Positions 8,501 through 17,302 of a DNA stretch of 64,000 bases are shown piece after piece. Under the pieces are notes generated by a model. The model saw only the letters and a program-made list of their open reading frames with translations. It was not told the DNA's origin and searched no databases. The stretch is from Massilioclostridium coli (GTDB taxonomy: Bacteria; Bacillota; Clostridia; Oscillospirales; Ruminococcaceae). The stretch's first letter is position 1, and the number at the start of each line of letters is the position of its first letter. The translations under genes and the position numbers were made by a program. The DNA lies in the NCBI RefSeq assembly GCF_900095865.1, contig NZ_FMIZ01000007.1, positions 744,001 through 808,000 on the forward strand. Reading direction: 5' to 3'.

Positions 8501-11500
8501 GCCGGATGCCGCCCATGCCGGTGCTGCGGATTTTATCAAGCAGCCCTTGGATGTACTGCCATTCCTGCATATTGCTGTCGCGGGCCGCGTTCTGTTTCTC
8601 TTTCTGGCGTACCGGGAAATTGGAACCACCGGCAATCAAAATGGACGGAACACGGGCGTCAATCTCATAGCCATGGTTCATGTTGGCGGCCAGTTTCCGC
8701 GCATAGGTGTCAAGCAGGCTGTCGATCTTCTCATGGTACATGGGATCGACGCGCTTTTTCTGTTCCTGTGCCAGCGCAAAGGCTTTATCCACATAATGCC
8801 GGTATTCGGCTGTGGCGCTGCCGGGCTTGTAGTCGGAAAAGCTGTTCATTTCCTTGGCACGGCGGGCCGCGCCCTCATTGATGGAATAGTAGTAGTCGGA
8901 CGCCGCAGGTTCTTTTGTCTGCTGTTCCGGGGCTTCCTGCTGGGGCGGCTCTTTGACCTCCTGCGGCTGGGCCGGGGCCTCATAGCCAGCCGCCGCATAT
9001 TCCTCTACGGTCATACCGGCGTCGGCGGCCTCCTGTGCAATTTCGGCCTCCACCTGCGCCTTGTAGTCCTGCAAGCTCTGGTCGAAGTCGGTCAGTTTCG
9101 GCATTTCCGGCAAAGGCTCTCCGTGGTTGAGCAGCGGACGGCACTCCATAGCGTAGTCCACCAGCGCCCCATAGTAGGCGGTTTCCTCCGGCGTCAGGGT
9201 GTCGCTGGACGCCAAACGGGTCTGCGCCTCCTGTTCCAGCCGGGACAGGTTGCAATGCAGCTCCATGTAGGGGATGATCTCGGTGAGAAAGGCTTCCCGG
9301 CTGGCGTGATCCTCCGCCCATGCCTCCGGGCCTCCCTGCCGGGTCAGATGGTCTTTCCATTTTTCGTCGTTCAGATAAAAGGTCTGATACTCCCGGATAT
9401 GCTCAATCAGGGAACCGTCCCGGTCGCCAAAATCCTGCCGCCCGGAATAGCTGTGCGGCTCTCCTTGGAATGTAAAATCAATGCGGAAGTCGGTCTTGTC
9501 ATAGTAGCCGCCGCCTCGATGTTCTGCGTCCAGCCGGGCAAACAAGGCGTCGGCCTCATGCAGCGGCATTTGCTGGCCCATTTCCAGATGGGGGCTTTCG
9601 GTGAAAAGGATCGTTACAACCGGCTCCGCTGCCGGATCAAGGGCGGTTTGCTGTTCCGCCTTGGCAACGGCAATCTCACTTTCAATCTGGCTTCTCACAA
9701 AATCATCCATGTGGCCGTGCTGCATTTCATAGCCCTGTTCGCACAGACGGTTGATAAGCTCGATCACCTTGTCCGTATCGCCCACAGTCTCGGCATACTC
9801 CACGATCAACCGGCGTTCCTCGTTGCCCATGCGCTGACCGTCACGCTCGGCCCAGTCGATCAGAGCGTTGGCCCGTTCTGTGGGGGTGGCCTCCGGCATA
9901 ATGGGCTTGTTGTTCAAGAGGCCGTCAATCCCATTCCACGGCTGCGGCTCCGGCTGTACGGAAATAGCATTGGCTTGTTCTGCGGCCTCCTGAAAATCTT
10001 CCAGTGCGTCGCCGGTGATGGTTTCCGTTACATGGCCCTGCGGTGCTATCCCGGAAAAAATTTCGTCGCGGGCCTCCGACAAAGAATACTCCGTATTGTC
10101 CAACTGTCCGCCGTCGATCTCTTTGTAGTCAGGGCCGTACACGGTATAGTCAAAGCCGTTTTCGCTGGTCTGGATAAAGAGAATATTGCCGCTTTCCAGA
10201 CGGTAGGCAGCTTCTTGGGCCTCGGCCCGTTGCAGCGTCCTGTCGCTGGAAAGGACAAAGCCCTGTGTCTGAATAGCGTCCAACGTGCCTTGTGTCACCT
10301 CGCCGGTGGATTTCACATCGGCGTCAATCAGGGTTTGCAGCATGGTCTTTACACTGTCGGTCATTTCCTGCTGCTGTTCCGGGGGCAGCTTGGAAAACAC
10401 ACTGTCGGGGGCAGGCTGCTCGGCGGCCTGTTCCACAGTCGGCTCCACAATTTGCTCCACGGCCTGCTGCGCCTGCCGCTGTTGCTGAAGCTCGGCAAGG
10501 TGGCCGTCGATGGTGGTAATCAGCTCATGGGCGGTGGCCCGGATGGTTTCAAGGGACGCCCGCAGCTCTTTCAGGTCTTTGCCGGAACTCCAACCGGCCA
10601 CATACCCAAAGGAATAGTCGGACGTGTCCAGTCCGTAGTGCTGGCAGACGGCATAGGCCACGCTCTCGGCCTGCACCTCGCGGGTGCGGCTGTCGGGCCG
10701 GTCGGCCTGCTCGGTCACAGGGGCCTCCGGGTCAATGGCGTGGAGCTTGGCATGGGCAATCTCATGGATGGCTGTTTTCAAAGTTTGCAGCTCACTCATG
10801 TTCTCCTGTATGGCGATCCGCTTTTCCGTCAGGTGGTAGTAGCCGTGAGAACCACCGGGGATGTCCTCAAAGGCCATCGGCACGGGGGAAGTCTGTTCCA
10901 GCGCCTTGAAGAAGTCCTCGTATTGCTCCACATTCCCGGCCAGCTCGTCCACACCAATAGAGGGCAAGGGTTCGCCCTCGGTCTGGCTCACGTCAAAGAC
11001 AGACACGATCTTGAACGCCGGAACTTGTGTTTCCTGTACTTCGGTCAGAGGCTTGCCGTCTTTGTCCATGACCGGCTTGCCCTGTTCGTCCAGCTTCGGC
11101 ACTTCCTTTTTCACCTTGTAGGGGGCGGGGGCCAGAATCTTGATGCCTTTCTCGCCCCGTTTCACATTGCGGTGAAAATCGTCCCGCCACTTGTTGTAGC
11201 CCGCCACAAGCTGGCCGCCCTGCATGGCGATCAGCAGCGTATTGTTGAAGCTGTAACTGTGGAACTTTGCCATAGAGGTGAGATAGGCTTTGTAGCGTTC
11301 ACTCTCGAAAAGTTCCTGTATGCCGGTTTCCAGCCGGTCGGTGATTTCTTTCATGCGGTCGGCGCTGTTCTGGCTGTTGAGAATAATGGGGACGACGGGC
11401 GGCGGGGCCGCAGCTTCGGCGGTGGGCGCTGCCTCTGGCTGCACCGTCCGGGCCGGGGCCTCGTCCCGCAGAATTTCCGGCGCGGGATAAGCCATCACCC

Positions 11501-12098
11501 GGTATTCCTCCGGCACCGGCTGGCCCTCATGGACACGCTGCCACTCGTCGCCGCTTTTCACCAGATAGCCGTAGTCGGTGAAAACACCATGCTCCGTATT
11601 GGCAATATGCAGGCCGAAACGGGGCAGGAAAATTCCCGCTTTCCATTCCTCCGGCATATCCACCATGCCGGAACGGTTCAGGTAGTAGTCACCCAACTGG
11701 CCCGTGCCGGTGACATCCGGCAGATGCACATAGTAGTCCACGTTGTCGGGGTAGTCGATGATCTGGCCGATGCTGTGGAAGTCGCGCTGCGGGCTTGTCA
11801 GGGCGGCGTTCAGCTCCGCAAGCTCGGCGGCGTCCAGTTTTTCCAGCCTCGCGGCAAGGAAGTTCAGCTCGTCCACATCAGCGGACAACACCAGATCGCG
11901 GGGCAGCTTAATGGGACGCTCCTGCGGGCTTCGGTAGTCGTACAAGAAAAAGTCCTGCGGATTGTCGGCACTGATCCCGATTTCCCGCAGGGCTTCTTGC
12001 AGCTTTTCGGTTGTGGTCGGCAAAGAAAACCAAAGGCCCTCGTTGCCTTGCTCATAACGCTGTCGGTTATGAAGCAGGATTGAAAACACTTCGCTCAT
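5586..12098 (-). CDS. Giant antirestriction/YodL-type ICE protein (LtrC-like)
   Basis: A 2170-residue multidomain protein. Residues about 1-140 resemble ArdA antirestriction proteins (EGLWFSLPTT, FFLYDY, acidic helices). Residues about 245-345 look like the ArdC N-terminal ssDNA-binding domain (YNKWRDDFHRNVKRGEKGIKI). A zinc-metallopeptidase motif HEIAH lies near residue 443. A Pro/Glu-rich linker spans about 1465-1510, and a YodL-like domain lies near 1900-2000 (YQLKGGPETRDYRFEAYESL, GHSLSVSDVVVL). The tail is basic with KKPSIRAQLKAAKEE. The ATG at 12098 has AAAGGAG upstream. ArdC-type proteins of other plasmids travel with the DNA and protect it in the recipient; a similar role is likely here. 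No helicase or methylase motif was noticed, unlike longer relatives in this family of elements. Confidence 0.82.
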   Translation of the reverse strand: MSEVFSILLHNRQRYEQGNEGLWFSLPTTTEKLQEALREIGISADNPQDFFLYDYRSPQERPIKLPRDLVLSADVDELNFLAARLEKLDAAELAELNAALTSPQRDFHSIGQIIDYPDNVDYYVHLPDVTGTGQLGDYYLNRSGMVDMPEEWKAGIFLPRFGLHIANTEHGVFTDYGYLVKSGDEWQRVHEGQPVPEEYRVMAYPAPEILRDEAPARTVQPEAAPTAEAAAPPPVVPIILNSQNSADRMKEITDRLETGIQELFESERYKAYLTSMAKFHSYSFNNTLLIAMQGGQLVAGYNKWRDDFHRNVKRGEKGIKILAPAPYKVKKEVPKLDEQGKPVMDKDGKPLTEVQETQVPAFKIVSVFDVSQTEGEPLPSIGVDELAGNVEQYEDFFKALEQTSPVPMAFEDIPGGSHGYYHLTEKRIAIQENMSELQTLKTAIHEIAHAKLHAIDPEAPVTEQADRPDSRTREVQAESVAYAVCQHYGLDTSDYSFGYVAGWSSGKDLKELRASLETIRATAHELITTIDGHLAELQQQRQAQQAVEQIVEPTVEQAAEQPAPDSVFSKLPPEQQQEMTDSVKTMLQTLIDADVKSTGEVTQGTLDAIQTQGFVLSSDRTLQRAEAQEAAYRLESGNILFIQTSENGFDYTVYGPDYKEIDGGQLDNTEYSLSEARDEIFSGIAPQGHVTETITGDALEDFQEAAEQANAISVQPEPQPWNGIDGLLNNKPIMPEATPTERANALIDWAERDGQRMGNEERRLIVEYAETVGDTDKVIELINRLCEQGYEMQHGHMDDFVRSQIESEIAVAKAEQQTALDPAAEPVVTILFTESPHLEMGQQMPLHEADALFARLDAEHRGGGYYDKTDFRIDFTFQGEPHSYSGRQDFGDRDGSLIEHIREYQTFYLNDEKWKDHLTRQGGPEAWAEDHASREAFLTEIIPYMELHCNLSRLEQEAQTRLASSDTLTPEETAYYGALVDYAMECRPLLNHGEPLPEMPKLTDFDQSLQDYKAQVEAEIAQEAADAGMTVEEYAAAGYEAPAQPQEVKEPPQQEAPEQQTKEPAASDYYYSINEGAARRAKEMNSFSDYKPGSATAEYRHYVDKAFALAQEQKKRVDPMYHEKIDSLLDTYARKLAANMNHGYEIDARVPSILIAGGSNFPVRQKEKQNAARDSNMQEWQYIQGLLDKIRSTGMGGIRQDDPQAIPKLQKKLAGLEKAQETMKAVNAYYRKHGTLDGCPHLSPENIENLKADMASGWHYEKKPFQSWELSNNNAEIRRVRQRIESLTRANEVAYVGWEFDGGHVEANRDQGRLQVFFDGKPEADARQQLKEHGFRWAPSVGAWQRLLNDNAYRASDRIACIQPLSGIKPTELQRNSSREQRAQMAQEQAEPDYFYRVHANPRSDSRENLYMLQAYIPQDNGRAKIGDVLYIGTPERCRELMDQLNTGELTQEAVKELYAKEQEQPEQKPTPEQEPAPEPEPEQEPVQEPETAPEPEVTSDTEPQAAPAKTLTELQEKALEIADRYKDLPLQAKIDVIAQAFGCKTGEIHTSPCTGKWRGTSDMTIRFDNGASLFIGNRLTPKAKTVKVQTECVNRTLVQYNPEIVKATKEAALPALLQREAKDNEIAAQKGLKPYTLLNVEFNEGADEKTGGYIGWYYVTLAVDGKICTHLETGLNHDIASGKVSDTPTRADYYPAGALKEADVDYVFNNVGFSSASTLYTVPLRDDVRERAEKTLAERSAAAPEASREWGFYIIPDLKTWATNAEQQTPIEHFATFEEAKARFDELRSQPYNSEAKDLNTDGRPYAHLTLGMESKDGMSAADILHVRAGQNYLVEDFTRMERLRSDPVVLESLSRVAQEIGFDRVRPYVMENGSYKAMPDMPFTQWENPYFTVDPPAQEQGDTFTIYQLKGGPETRDYRFEAYESLQEAGLAVDRQNYDLIYTAPLDGKTTLEDIYRTFNLDRPADFTGHSLSVSDVVVLNRSGKEEAHYCDSFGFTPVPEFFLQREKQLTPRELLTGESIQTPRGSFLVTDMSREQLEAAGYGFHHQSEDGKYLIMGNGTDAFAIPAQQESPIKAAEMTTEQNYNMIDGVLNNAPTMSELEAKAKAGEQISLFDVAEAAKAEAQKPKQPQRPAQKQKKPSIRAQLKAAKEEQQKKPPQREKAQELEV

Positions 12099-12149
12099 GG
12101 GTTCACTCCTTTCATATTCATAGGGGTTTGGGGCTTTCCCCAACAAGCA

Positions 12150-12187
12150 AAATCCCCGGCCCGGCAGGGTGGCCGGGTCAGGGATTT
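12150..12187. promoter_or_regulatory. Strong hairpin between topB and the giant gene
   Basis: A 16-bp near-perfect stem (AAATCCCCGGCCCGGC with its complement, 6-nt loop) is followed within a few bases by a second hairpin (GGAAGTGT ... ACACTTCC). Without a good T run it is an unlikely full terminator; partial termination, mRNA stabilisation or processing between topB and the next gene is possible. Confidence 0.5.
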
Positions 12188-12231
12188 GTCGGAAGTGTGG
12201 CTACACTTCCTATGCTTGCTACGTTACTCCG

Positions 12232-14316
12232 TCAGCTCTTTTTCTCCACGCGGTAATTGACATACTTCCCGCCGGTATCGGCCAAAAGCACCGTTCCGTC
12301 ATAGGTTTTGCCGGTTTTCATGGAGCGCAGGCCCTTTACCTTTGCCTTTCCGTCTTTGAGCAGCGCGGCGGCGATCTTCGGGGTGAACGTCTTGCCTCGT
12401 TCCTCAAAAAATCGGTCATTCTTCCACATGACAAACTGGCAGGCCCGGTTTCCGCAGTAATAGTTTTTCTTGCCCTCGTAGACGGCTTCGCCGCAGCGGG
12501 GACACTTGCCGATAACAACACGCTCGGCCTGAAACAACTTCTGTGCGTCCTCGCTGATCTGCGAATAACGAGAAATCAGGTTTCGGGTCATTTCCTCAAT
12601 GCCCACCATGAAGCCCTCCGGGTCGGCCTCGCCCTTGGCAATGGCCGTCAGCTTGGTTTCCCATTCCGCCGTGAGCTGGGGAGAAGTCAGCACTTCCGGC
12701 AGTACGCACACAAGGTTGTGGCCGTCCTTGGTGGGAAGTAGCTGTTTGCCTTTGCGCTCCACAAAGCCCATCTGCACCAGCTTTTCCAGAATGGAAGCAC
12801 GGGTTGCCGGGGTTCCCAAACCTTGGCGCTCGGCGTCCTCCGGCATATCCTCGGCCCCGGCACGTTCCATAGCAGACAGCAGCGTATCTTCGGTATAGGG
12901 CTTGGGCGGCGTAGTGAAATGCTCGGTGATGCTGGCCTTCACCGGGTCAAAGGTCTGGCCCTCGGTGATCTCCGGCAGCTCCCTTGCCAGCTCCGGCGCG
13001 TCCTCGTCGGCGTCGGTCTTGAACGACGCCTTGAAGCGGCGCTCAATCTCTTTCCAGCCGGGGGTGAGAATGGTTTTGCCCTTGGCGGTGAACTCGTTCC
13101 CGGCGCAGGTGAATGTGGCGGTGACAGCCTCATACACATGGGGCGCGGCCACAGCACACAGCAGCTTGCAGCACACAAGGGACAGCAGTTTCTTTTCGCC
13201 CTCGGTCAGCCCGTCAAAGCCTTTCTGCACAAACTCCATCGTGGGGATAATGGCGTGGTGATCGGAGACCTTTTTGCTGTTCAGCACCCGGCCAAACTGC
13301 GGGGCAATGTCCAGCCCTGCCGCAAAGGAAAGCAGCGGCCACAGGCCGGACACAATGCTTTCCGCTGTGGGCTGCATATCGTCGGTAAGGTACTGGCTGT
13401 CGGTGCGGGGATAAGTCAGCAGCTTCTTTTCATAGAGCTGTTGGGCATAGTCAAGGGTCTGCTTGGCGGTAAATCCAAACAGGCGGTTGGCCTCCCGCTG
13501 CAAGGTGGTGAGATCGTAAAGGCGGGGCGGCTGCTCCGTCTTTTTCTCACGCTTCACCGATACACAAACGGCCTGCGCTCCTGCACAGGCCGTCTTGGTG
13601 GCGTCGGCGTCATCGGGGTTCAGAAAGCGGTCGCTGGCCGCCTCCATGCCGCCCGCCGCGATATGGACAACGTGGTATTTCTCTTTCTTAAAATTGCTGA
13701 TTTTGGCCTCCCGGTCAACCAGCATATTGAGGGTAGGCGTCTGGACACGGCCCACGGTCAGGGTCTTGTGGTAGAGGATGGAGAAAAGCCGGGTGGCGTT
13801 GATCCCCACCAGCCAATCGGCCTGCGCCCGGCACAGGGCCGATTGATACAAGTCGTCGTAGTCGGCCCCCGGTTTCAGGTGGGCAAAGCCCTCGCGGATC
13901 GCGGCGTCCTCCATGCTGGAAATCCAAAGGCGCTTGAACGGCTTTTTGCAGCCCGCCATCTGGTAGACGAAACGGAAAATCAGCTCACCCTCGCGCCCGG
14001 CGTCGGTGGCGCACACAAGGCCCGTCACGTCGGGGTGTTCCATCAGGGAGCGCAGCACGGCAAACTGTCCTTTCTTCTCGGCGGGGATGATGTACTGCCA
14101 CTCCTGCGGCAAAATCGGCAGGTCGTCATAGCGCCACTTCTTGAAACGCTCGTCATAGGCTCCGGCATCGGCAAGGGAAACAAGGTGGCCGATACACCAG
14201 CTCACCAGATAGCCGTTTCCCTCCATGTAGCCGTCCCGTTTCTGATCTGCACCGATCACGCCCGCAATGCTGCGGGCGACGCTCGGTTTCTCTGCAATTA
14301 CCAACTGAATACTCAT
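12232..14316 (-). CDS. topB: DNA topoisomerase III
   Basis: A 694-residue type IA topoisomerase. The N-terminal Toprim domain has VIAEKPSVA and the DAGREGELIF acidic motif. The core has VGRVQTPTL and the active-site region LLTYPRTDSQYL with the catalytic Tyr near residue 300. A C-terminal zinc ribbon is present (CPRCGEAV ... YYCGNRACQF). Such TopB proteins are standard in Tn1549-like and plasmid transfer regions, where they resolve DNA intermediates during transfer and replication; a host chromosomal copy usually exists elsewhere. It starts 3 nt after the CD1107-type gene and lies upstream of the giant antirestriction gene in the same operon. Confidence 0.93.
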   Translation of the reverse strand: MSIQLVIAEKPSVARSIAGVIGADQKRDGYMEGNGYLVSWCIGHLVSLADAGAYDERFKKWRYDDLPILPQEWQYIIPAEKKGQFAVLRSLMEHPDVTGLVCATDAGREGELIFRFVYQMAGCKKPFKRLWISSMEDAAIREGFAHLKPGADYDDLYQSALCRAQADWLVGINATRLFSILYHKTLTVGRVQTPTLNMLVDREAKISNFKKEKYHVVHIAAGGMEAASDRFLNPDDADATKTACAGAQAVCVSVKREKKTEQPPRLYDLTTLQREANRLFGFTAKQTLDYAQQLYEKKLLTYPRTDSQYLTDDMQPTAESIVSGLWPLLSFAAGLDIAPQFGRVLNSKKVSDHHAIIPTMEFVQKGFDGLTEGEKKLLSLVCCKLLCAVAAPHVYEAVTATFTCAGNEFTAKGKTILTPGWKEIERRFKASFKTDADEDAPELARELPEITEGQTFDPVKASITEHFTTPPKPYTEDTLLSAMERAGAEDMPEDAERQGLGTPATRASILEKLVQMGFVERKGKQLLPTKDGHNLVCVLPEVLTSPQLTAEWETKLTAIAKGEADPEGFMVGIEEMTRNLISRYSQISEDAQKLFQAERVVIGKCPRCGEAVYEGKKNYYCGNRACQFVMWKNDRFFEERGKTFTPKIAAALLKDGKAKVKGLRSMKTGKTYDGTVLLADTGGKYVNYRVEKKS

Positions 14317-14319
14317 TCC

Positions 14320-15060
14320 TTATTCCTCCTTATCCTGCGCGGGTTCCTCGTCCTCCGGGGTCGGTTCGTCCTCGTCGTCCTCGTCCTCGCCAAAATCGTA
14401 TTCGTCCAGCTCGTCGCCGCCCTTGGTGTCGGCCTTGGGCTTCTTAAACTTGAAGAAGTAAAGGGCCGCGCCGCCGCCGATCAGGGCCACCACAAGGAAC
14501 ACGACAAGGCCGCCCATGCCGCTGCCTTTCGCTTCATCTTCCTGCGGCTGCTCGGTTTCCTCCGGCTCCTGCGGTTCCGGCTCCGGGCCGGTACACTCGG
14601 TCATATTGGTTTTACATACCGGGCAATTCGTGTTGACGGCTCCCGCCGCGCACTTGGTCGTACAGGTACAGGTTTCCGGGGCGGCTTTGCCGTCCTCCAA
14701 CAGTGCTTGCAGGTCAGCGTCGTCCACTTGGTTGAGGAAGTGAACGGCGGTTTCCTTGTCCTCGTTGGCGCGGTCGATCAAGATATAAAAGTAGTTGCCC
14801 GCCTTGGTGGTAACGGTGATAAGCTGCTTATCCCCATAAAAATCATCCACCAGTGTTGCATTGCCCTCCGGGGTAACAGGTACGCCCTTCGGCTCCATGC
14901 CGCCGGTGGTGGGTTCTTCCTCCTGCGGTGCCTCGGTGGTTTCCGGCAAAGGCTCCGGGTTGGGGTCAGTGCCACCGGCAAACGCGGTGGTGGAAAAGGC
15001 CGTCAGGCAAAGCACGGCGGCCAGCGTCACGGTAAACGTGCGAATGATCTTATTCTTCAT
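14320..15060 (-). CDS. CD1107-family (DUF4366) membrane-anchored mobile-element protein
   Basis: A 246-residue surface protein. It has a signal peptide (MKNKIIRTFTVTLAAVLCL ... FA), a Pro/Glu-rich segment, a small domain with VTTKAGNYFYILIDRA and a Cys-rich stretch (CTCTTKC, CPVCKTNMTEC) that could bind metal. A single C-terminal membrane helix (about 185-205) and a very acidic cytoplasmic tail follow. The ATG at 15060 lies 9 nt after AGGAGG and 11 nt inside the preceding DUF4315 gene. It is probably part of the envelope-spanning transfer apparatus; the exact role is unknown. Confidence 0.8.
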   Translation of the reverse strand: MKNKIIRTFTVTLAAVLCLTAFSTTAFAGGTDPNPEPLPETTEAPQEEEPTTGGMEPKGVPVTPEGNATLVDDFYGDKQLITVTTKAGNYFYILIDRANEDKETAVHFLNQVDDADLQALLEDGKAAPETCTCTTKCAAGAVNTNCPVCKTNMTECTGPEPEPQEPEETEQPQEDEAKGSGMGGLVVFLVVALIGGGAALYFFKFKKPKADTKGGDELDEYDFGEDEDDEDEPTPEDEEPAQDKEE

Positions 15061-15301
15061 TGGCATTGTCCTCCTGTTCAAAATCCGGCTGCGGGGCCGG
15101 GGCGCTCTGCAAAGCGCCGCCGCGCAGGAACGCCGCAAATTCCTCCGGCTTCATGTTCAGGCCGCGCACAAGCTGGATGATCTGCAAATTCTCCTGCTCG
15201 GTCTTTGCCGCTTCCAGCTCACGAAGCTGCTTTTGCAGCTCCGCGATCTTGGCCTTGGTTTTCTCAATGTCCTTTTCGATACGGTCAAGTTTGTTTGCCA
15301 T
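15050..15301 (-). CDS. DUF4315 coiled-coil protein
   Basis: An 83-residue protein: residues 3-45 form a heptad-rich coiled coil (LDRIEKDIEKTKAKIAELQK) followed by a small domain with RGLNMKPEEFAAFLRGG and an acidic tail. It matches DUF4315 proteins that always sit between the NlpC/P60 gene and the CD1107-type gene in these elements. The ATG at 15301 has AAAGGAG upstream. Confidence 0.8.
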   Translation of the reverse strand: MANKLDRIEKDIEKTKAKIAELQKQLRELEAAKTEQENLQIIQLVRGLNMKPEEFAAFLRGGALQSAPAPQPDFEQEDNANEE

Positions 15302-15322
15302 CGTCAAAACTCCTTTCTGGCG

Positions 15323-17281
15323 TCAAGGCAGACGCCCGTAACAATAGAAATGCTGCTGCCAATAACTCGAATTGAGGTTGGTGTAGGAAATAGGGTCGCC
15401 ACAGTGCAACATCACGGAATTGCCCACATAAATGCCGACGTGGGAAACGCCGGGGGTGTCGTAGGTGCCGACGAAAAATACAAGGTCGCCGGGCTTGGCC
15501 TGCTCCGGGGAAACAGGGGTACAGATATTGCAAAGGCCCTGTGCGCCCAGCCGTCCCACGTCCCATCCGCTGTGATTGATTACCCAGCTCACAAAGCCGC
15601 TGCAATCAAAGCTGGTGCTGGGAGAGCTGCCGCCCCACACATACGGATAACCTACATACTTTTCCGCCTCGGCCATCATTGCGGCAAAGGTGGCGTCCTC
15701 CAAAGCCTCCGGGGGAATGTCGTAATAGGTCGGCTCCTTGACGGTGGAAGCGTTGGGATAGGTGCCGTTGGGAAACAGGTCAGGCCGGTTGCCCAGCGTG
15801 TGCATATACACCGCATACAGGCTCATTTGTTCCTCGCCCATGATGTAAACAGGCAGATGGGACATATCGAAGTTTTCCAGCTTCACGTTGCAGATGTAAT
15901 AGGTGTAGGGAACTTGCACAGTATAGGTGTTGCCCTCGCTGTCCGTCCGGGTTTCGGTGCGGTATCGGGTTTCGGTTTCAATGGTCTGTGTCAGGGTATA
16001 TTGCTTCTCAAAGAGCATGGCAAGGTCGCCTTGCACGTCGCCCAGCGTATAGACGCCCTCATGCAGCGCCGACAGGATGGAAGTCAGCACATAGGGGTCA
16101 TGACCGATCTCGTCCAGATCGAAACGGTATTCGTCATAGCCGGGGTGCAGGCTTTCGTAGTTGTCAAGCTCATACTGCAAATCGGCCTCCATGTCCGCAT
16201 AGGCGGCTTCCGCCCCCAGCATATCGCTGTCCTCGGACAGATAGGACGTGGCTGCCACGCCGGTTCCTGCGCTGCCGAACATGGCCGTACAGGATTGCAG
16301 GCCGCCCATAATCAGCATGAGCATAAGGCCCACACCGCCGATCAGCAGCACACCTTTCCAGTGCCGGGCCACAAAGGACGCGGCCTGTTTGCTTTTCTCG
16401 GCGGCTTTTTTGGCGGCTGCGGCGGTGGTCTTGGTGGCGCTGGCTGCGCCCTGTGCCGTCTGGCCCGCCGCCCGTGCTGCCTTGGCATAGTCCCGTTTGA
16501 TTTTCTGTTTCTGCCAGAACCGGGCCACCGGGTTTTTCACCGCCTGCGCCATTTCCGGGTTGTCCCGCAAGGATTTCTGGTAGATGTACTCCGCATTGGC
16601 GGCAATGGCCTTTTTCTCGGCCTTGGCTGCGGCCCGGTAGGGTTTGAGCTTATGACGCCGGATGCCGCTGCGAATGGCTTTTCCCGCTTGGCGCTCGGCA
16701 AGTTCTTCTCCCTTATGGCCGCCCTCGACGCCCACATTCTCATGCTCAACCTCATGGATTTTTCCATGCAGATACAGGCCCGCTTCCTCCATCGGACGGC
16801 TGGCCGGGTTGGGTTTAAGCTTGGGGGCCGGTTTCTCCACCTTGTCAAAGTGCAGCTTGGTTTTGGCCTTGCCCTTGGCCTCGTCATAGACGGTTTCCTT
16901 GGTGACGACGCGCTTTTTCGGCAGGGCTTCTTTGGCTGCGTCCAGCTTATCCGCCCGCTTTTCCGCCTTGTGAACGTACTTGGAAAGGGCGGGATCGGCC
17001 CATTCCTCGGCGGTGAATTGCAGGCGGGACGCCGGGCCGGTGGCCTGCGCTGCCGTATTCGCGCCATCCTTGGCGGCCCGCTTCGCCTTGCTGCGCTCCC
17101 GGATGTCCCCGGCACGTTCCAGCACCTTTTCAGCGGTGCCGCCCGGCTCGGCTGCGGAATAGTCCTGTTCGGCCTCCCGGCTGGAAATGTTGATGCTCTT
17201 GCCGGTGGTCTGGTTGTCCAGCGTCAGGCCGTCGCGGGTCATGTGCTGCGTCACCTTATCACGGGGTTTCAACTGCTTCAT
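15323..17281 (-). CDS. NlpC/P60 cell-wall hydrolase of the transfer apparatus (CD1108-like)
   Basis: A 652-residue protein. The first 300 residues are basic and Ala/Lys-rich and cytoplasmic, followed by one membrane helix (about 308-328, GVLLIGGVGLMLMLIMGG), an extracellular spacer and a C-terminal NlpC/P60 domain (about 530-652). The catalytic Cys is in SFDCSGFVSWV and the His in GVSHVGIYVG. It would cut peptidoglycan to open a path for the transfer channel, equivalent to VirB1/TraG-like hydrolases in Gram-positive systems. It lies downstream of the VirB4 gene. The long N-terminal cytoplasmic segment is typical of this ICE family rather than of lysozyme-type hydrolases. Confidence 0.88.
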   Translation of the reverse strand: MKQLKPRDKVTQHMTRDGLTLDNQTTGKSINISSREAEQDYSAAEPGGTAEKVLERAGDIRERSKAKRAAKDGANTAAQATGPASRLQFTAEEWADPALSKYVHKAEKRADKLDAAKEALPKKRVVTKETVYDEAKGKAKTKLHFDKVEKPAPKLKPNPASRPMEEAGLYLHGKIHEVEHENVGVEGGHKGEELAERQAGKAIRSGIRRHKLKPYRAAAKAEKKAIAANAEYIYQKSLRDNPEMAQAVKNPVARFWQKQKIKRDYAKAARAAGQTAQGAASATKTTAAAAKKAAEKSKQAASFVARHWKGVLLIGGVGLMLMLIMGGLQSCTAMFGSAGTGVAATSYLSEDSDMLGAEAAYADMEADLQYELDNYESLHPGYDEYRFDLDEIGHDPYVLTSILSALHEGVYTLGDVQGDLAMLFEKQYTLTQTIETETRYRTETRTDSEGNTYTVQVPYTYYICNVKLENFDMSHLPVYIMGEEQMSLYAVYMHTLGNRPDLFPNGTYPNASTVKEPTYYDIPPEALEDATFAAMMAEAEKYVGYPYVWGGSSPSTSFDCSGFVSWVINHSGWDVGRLGAQGLCNICTPVSPEQAKPGDLVFFVGTYDTPGVSHVGIYVGNSVMLHCGDPISYTNLNSSYWQQHFYCYGRLP

Positions 17282-17302
17282 AGGGCGTCACCTCCTTGTC
17301 TG

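Noticed and set aside
7449-12083. A 1544-codon open frame on the plus strand
   Set aside because: It is the antisense shadow of the 2170-residue ICE gene in GC-rich DNA; its product is low-complexity without domains, and the minus-strand frame has clear motifs.
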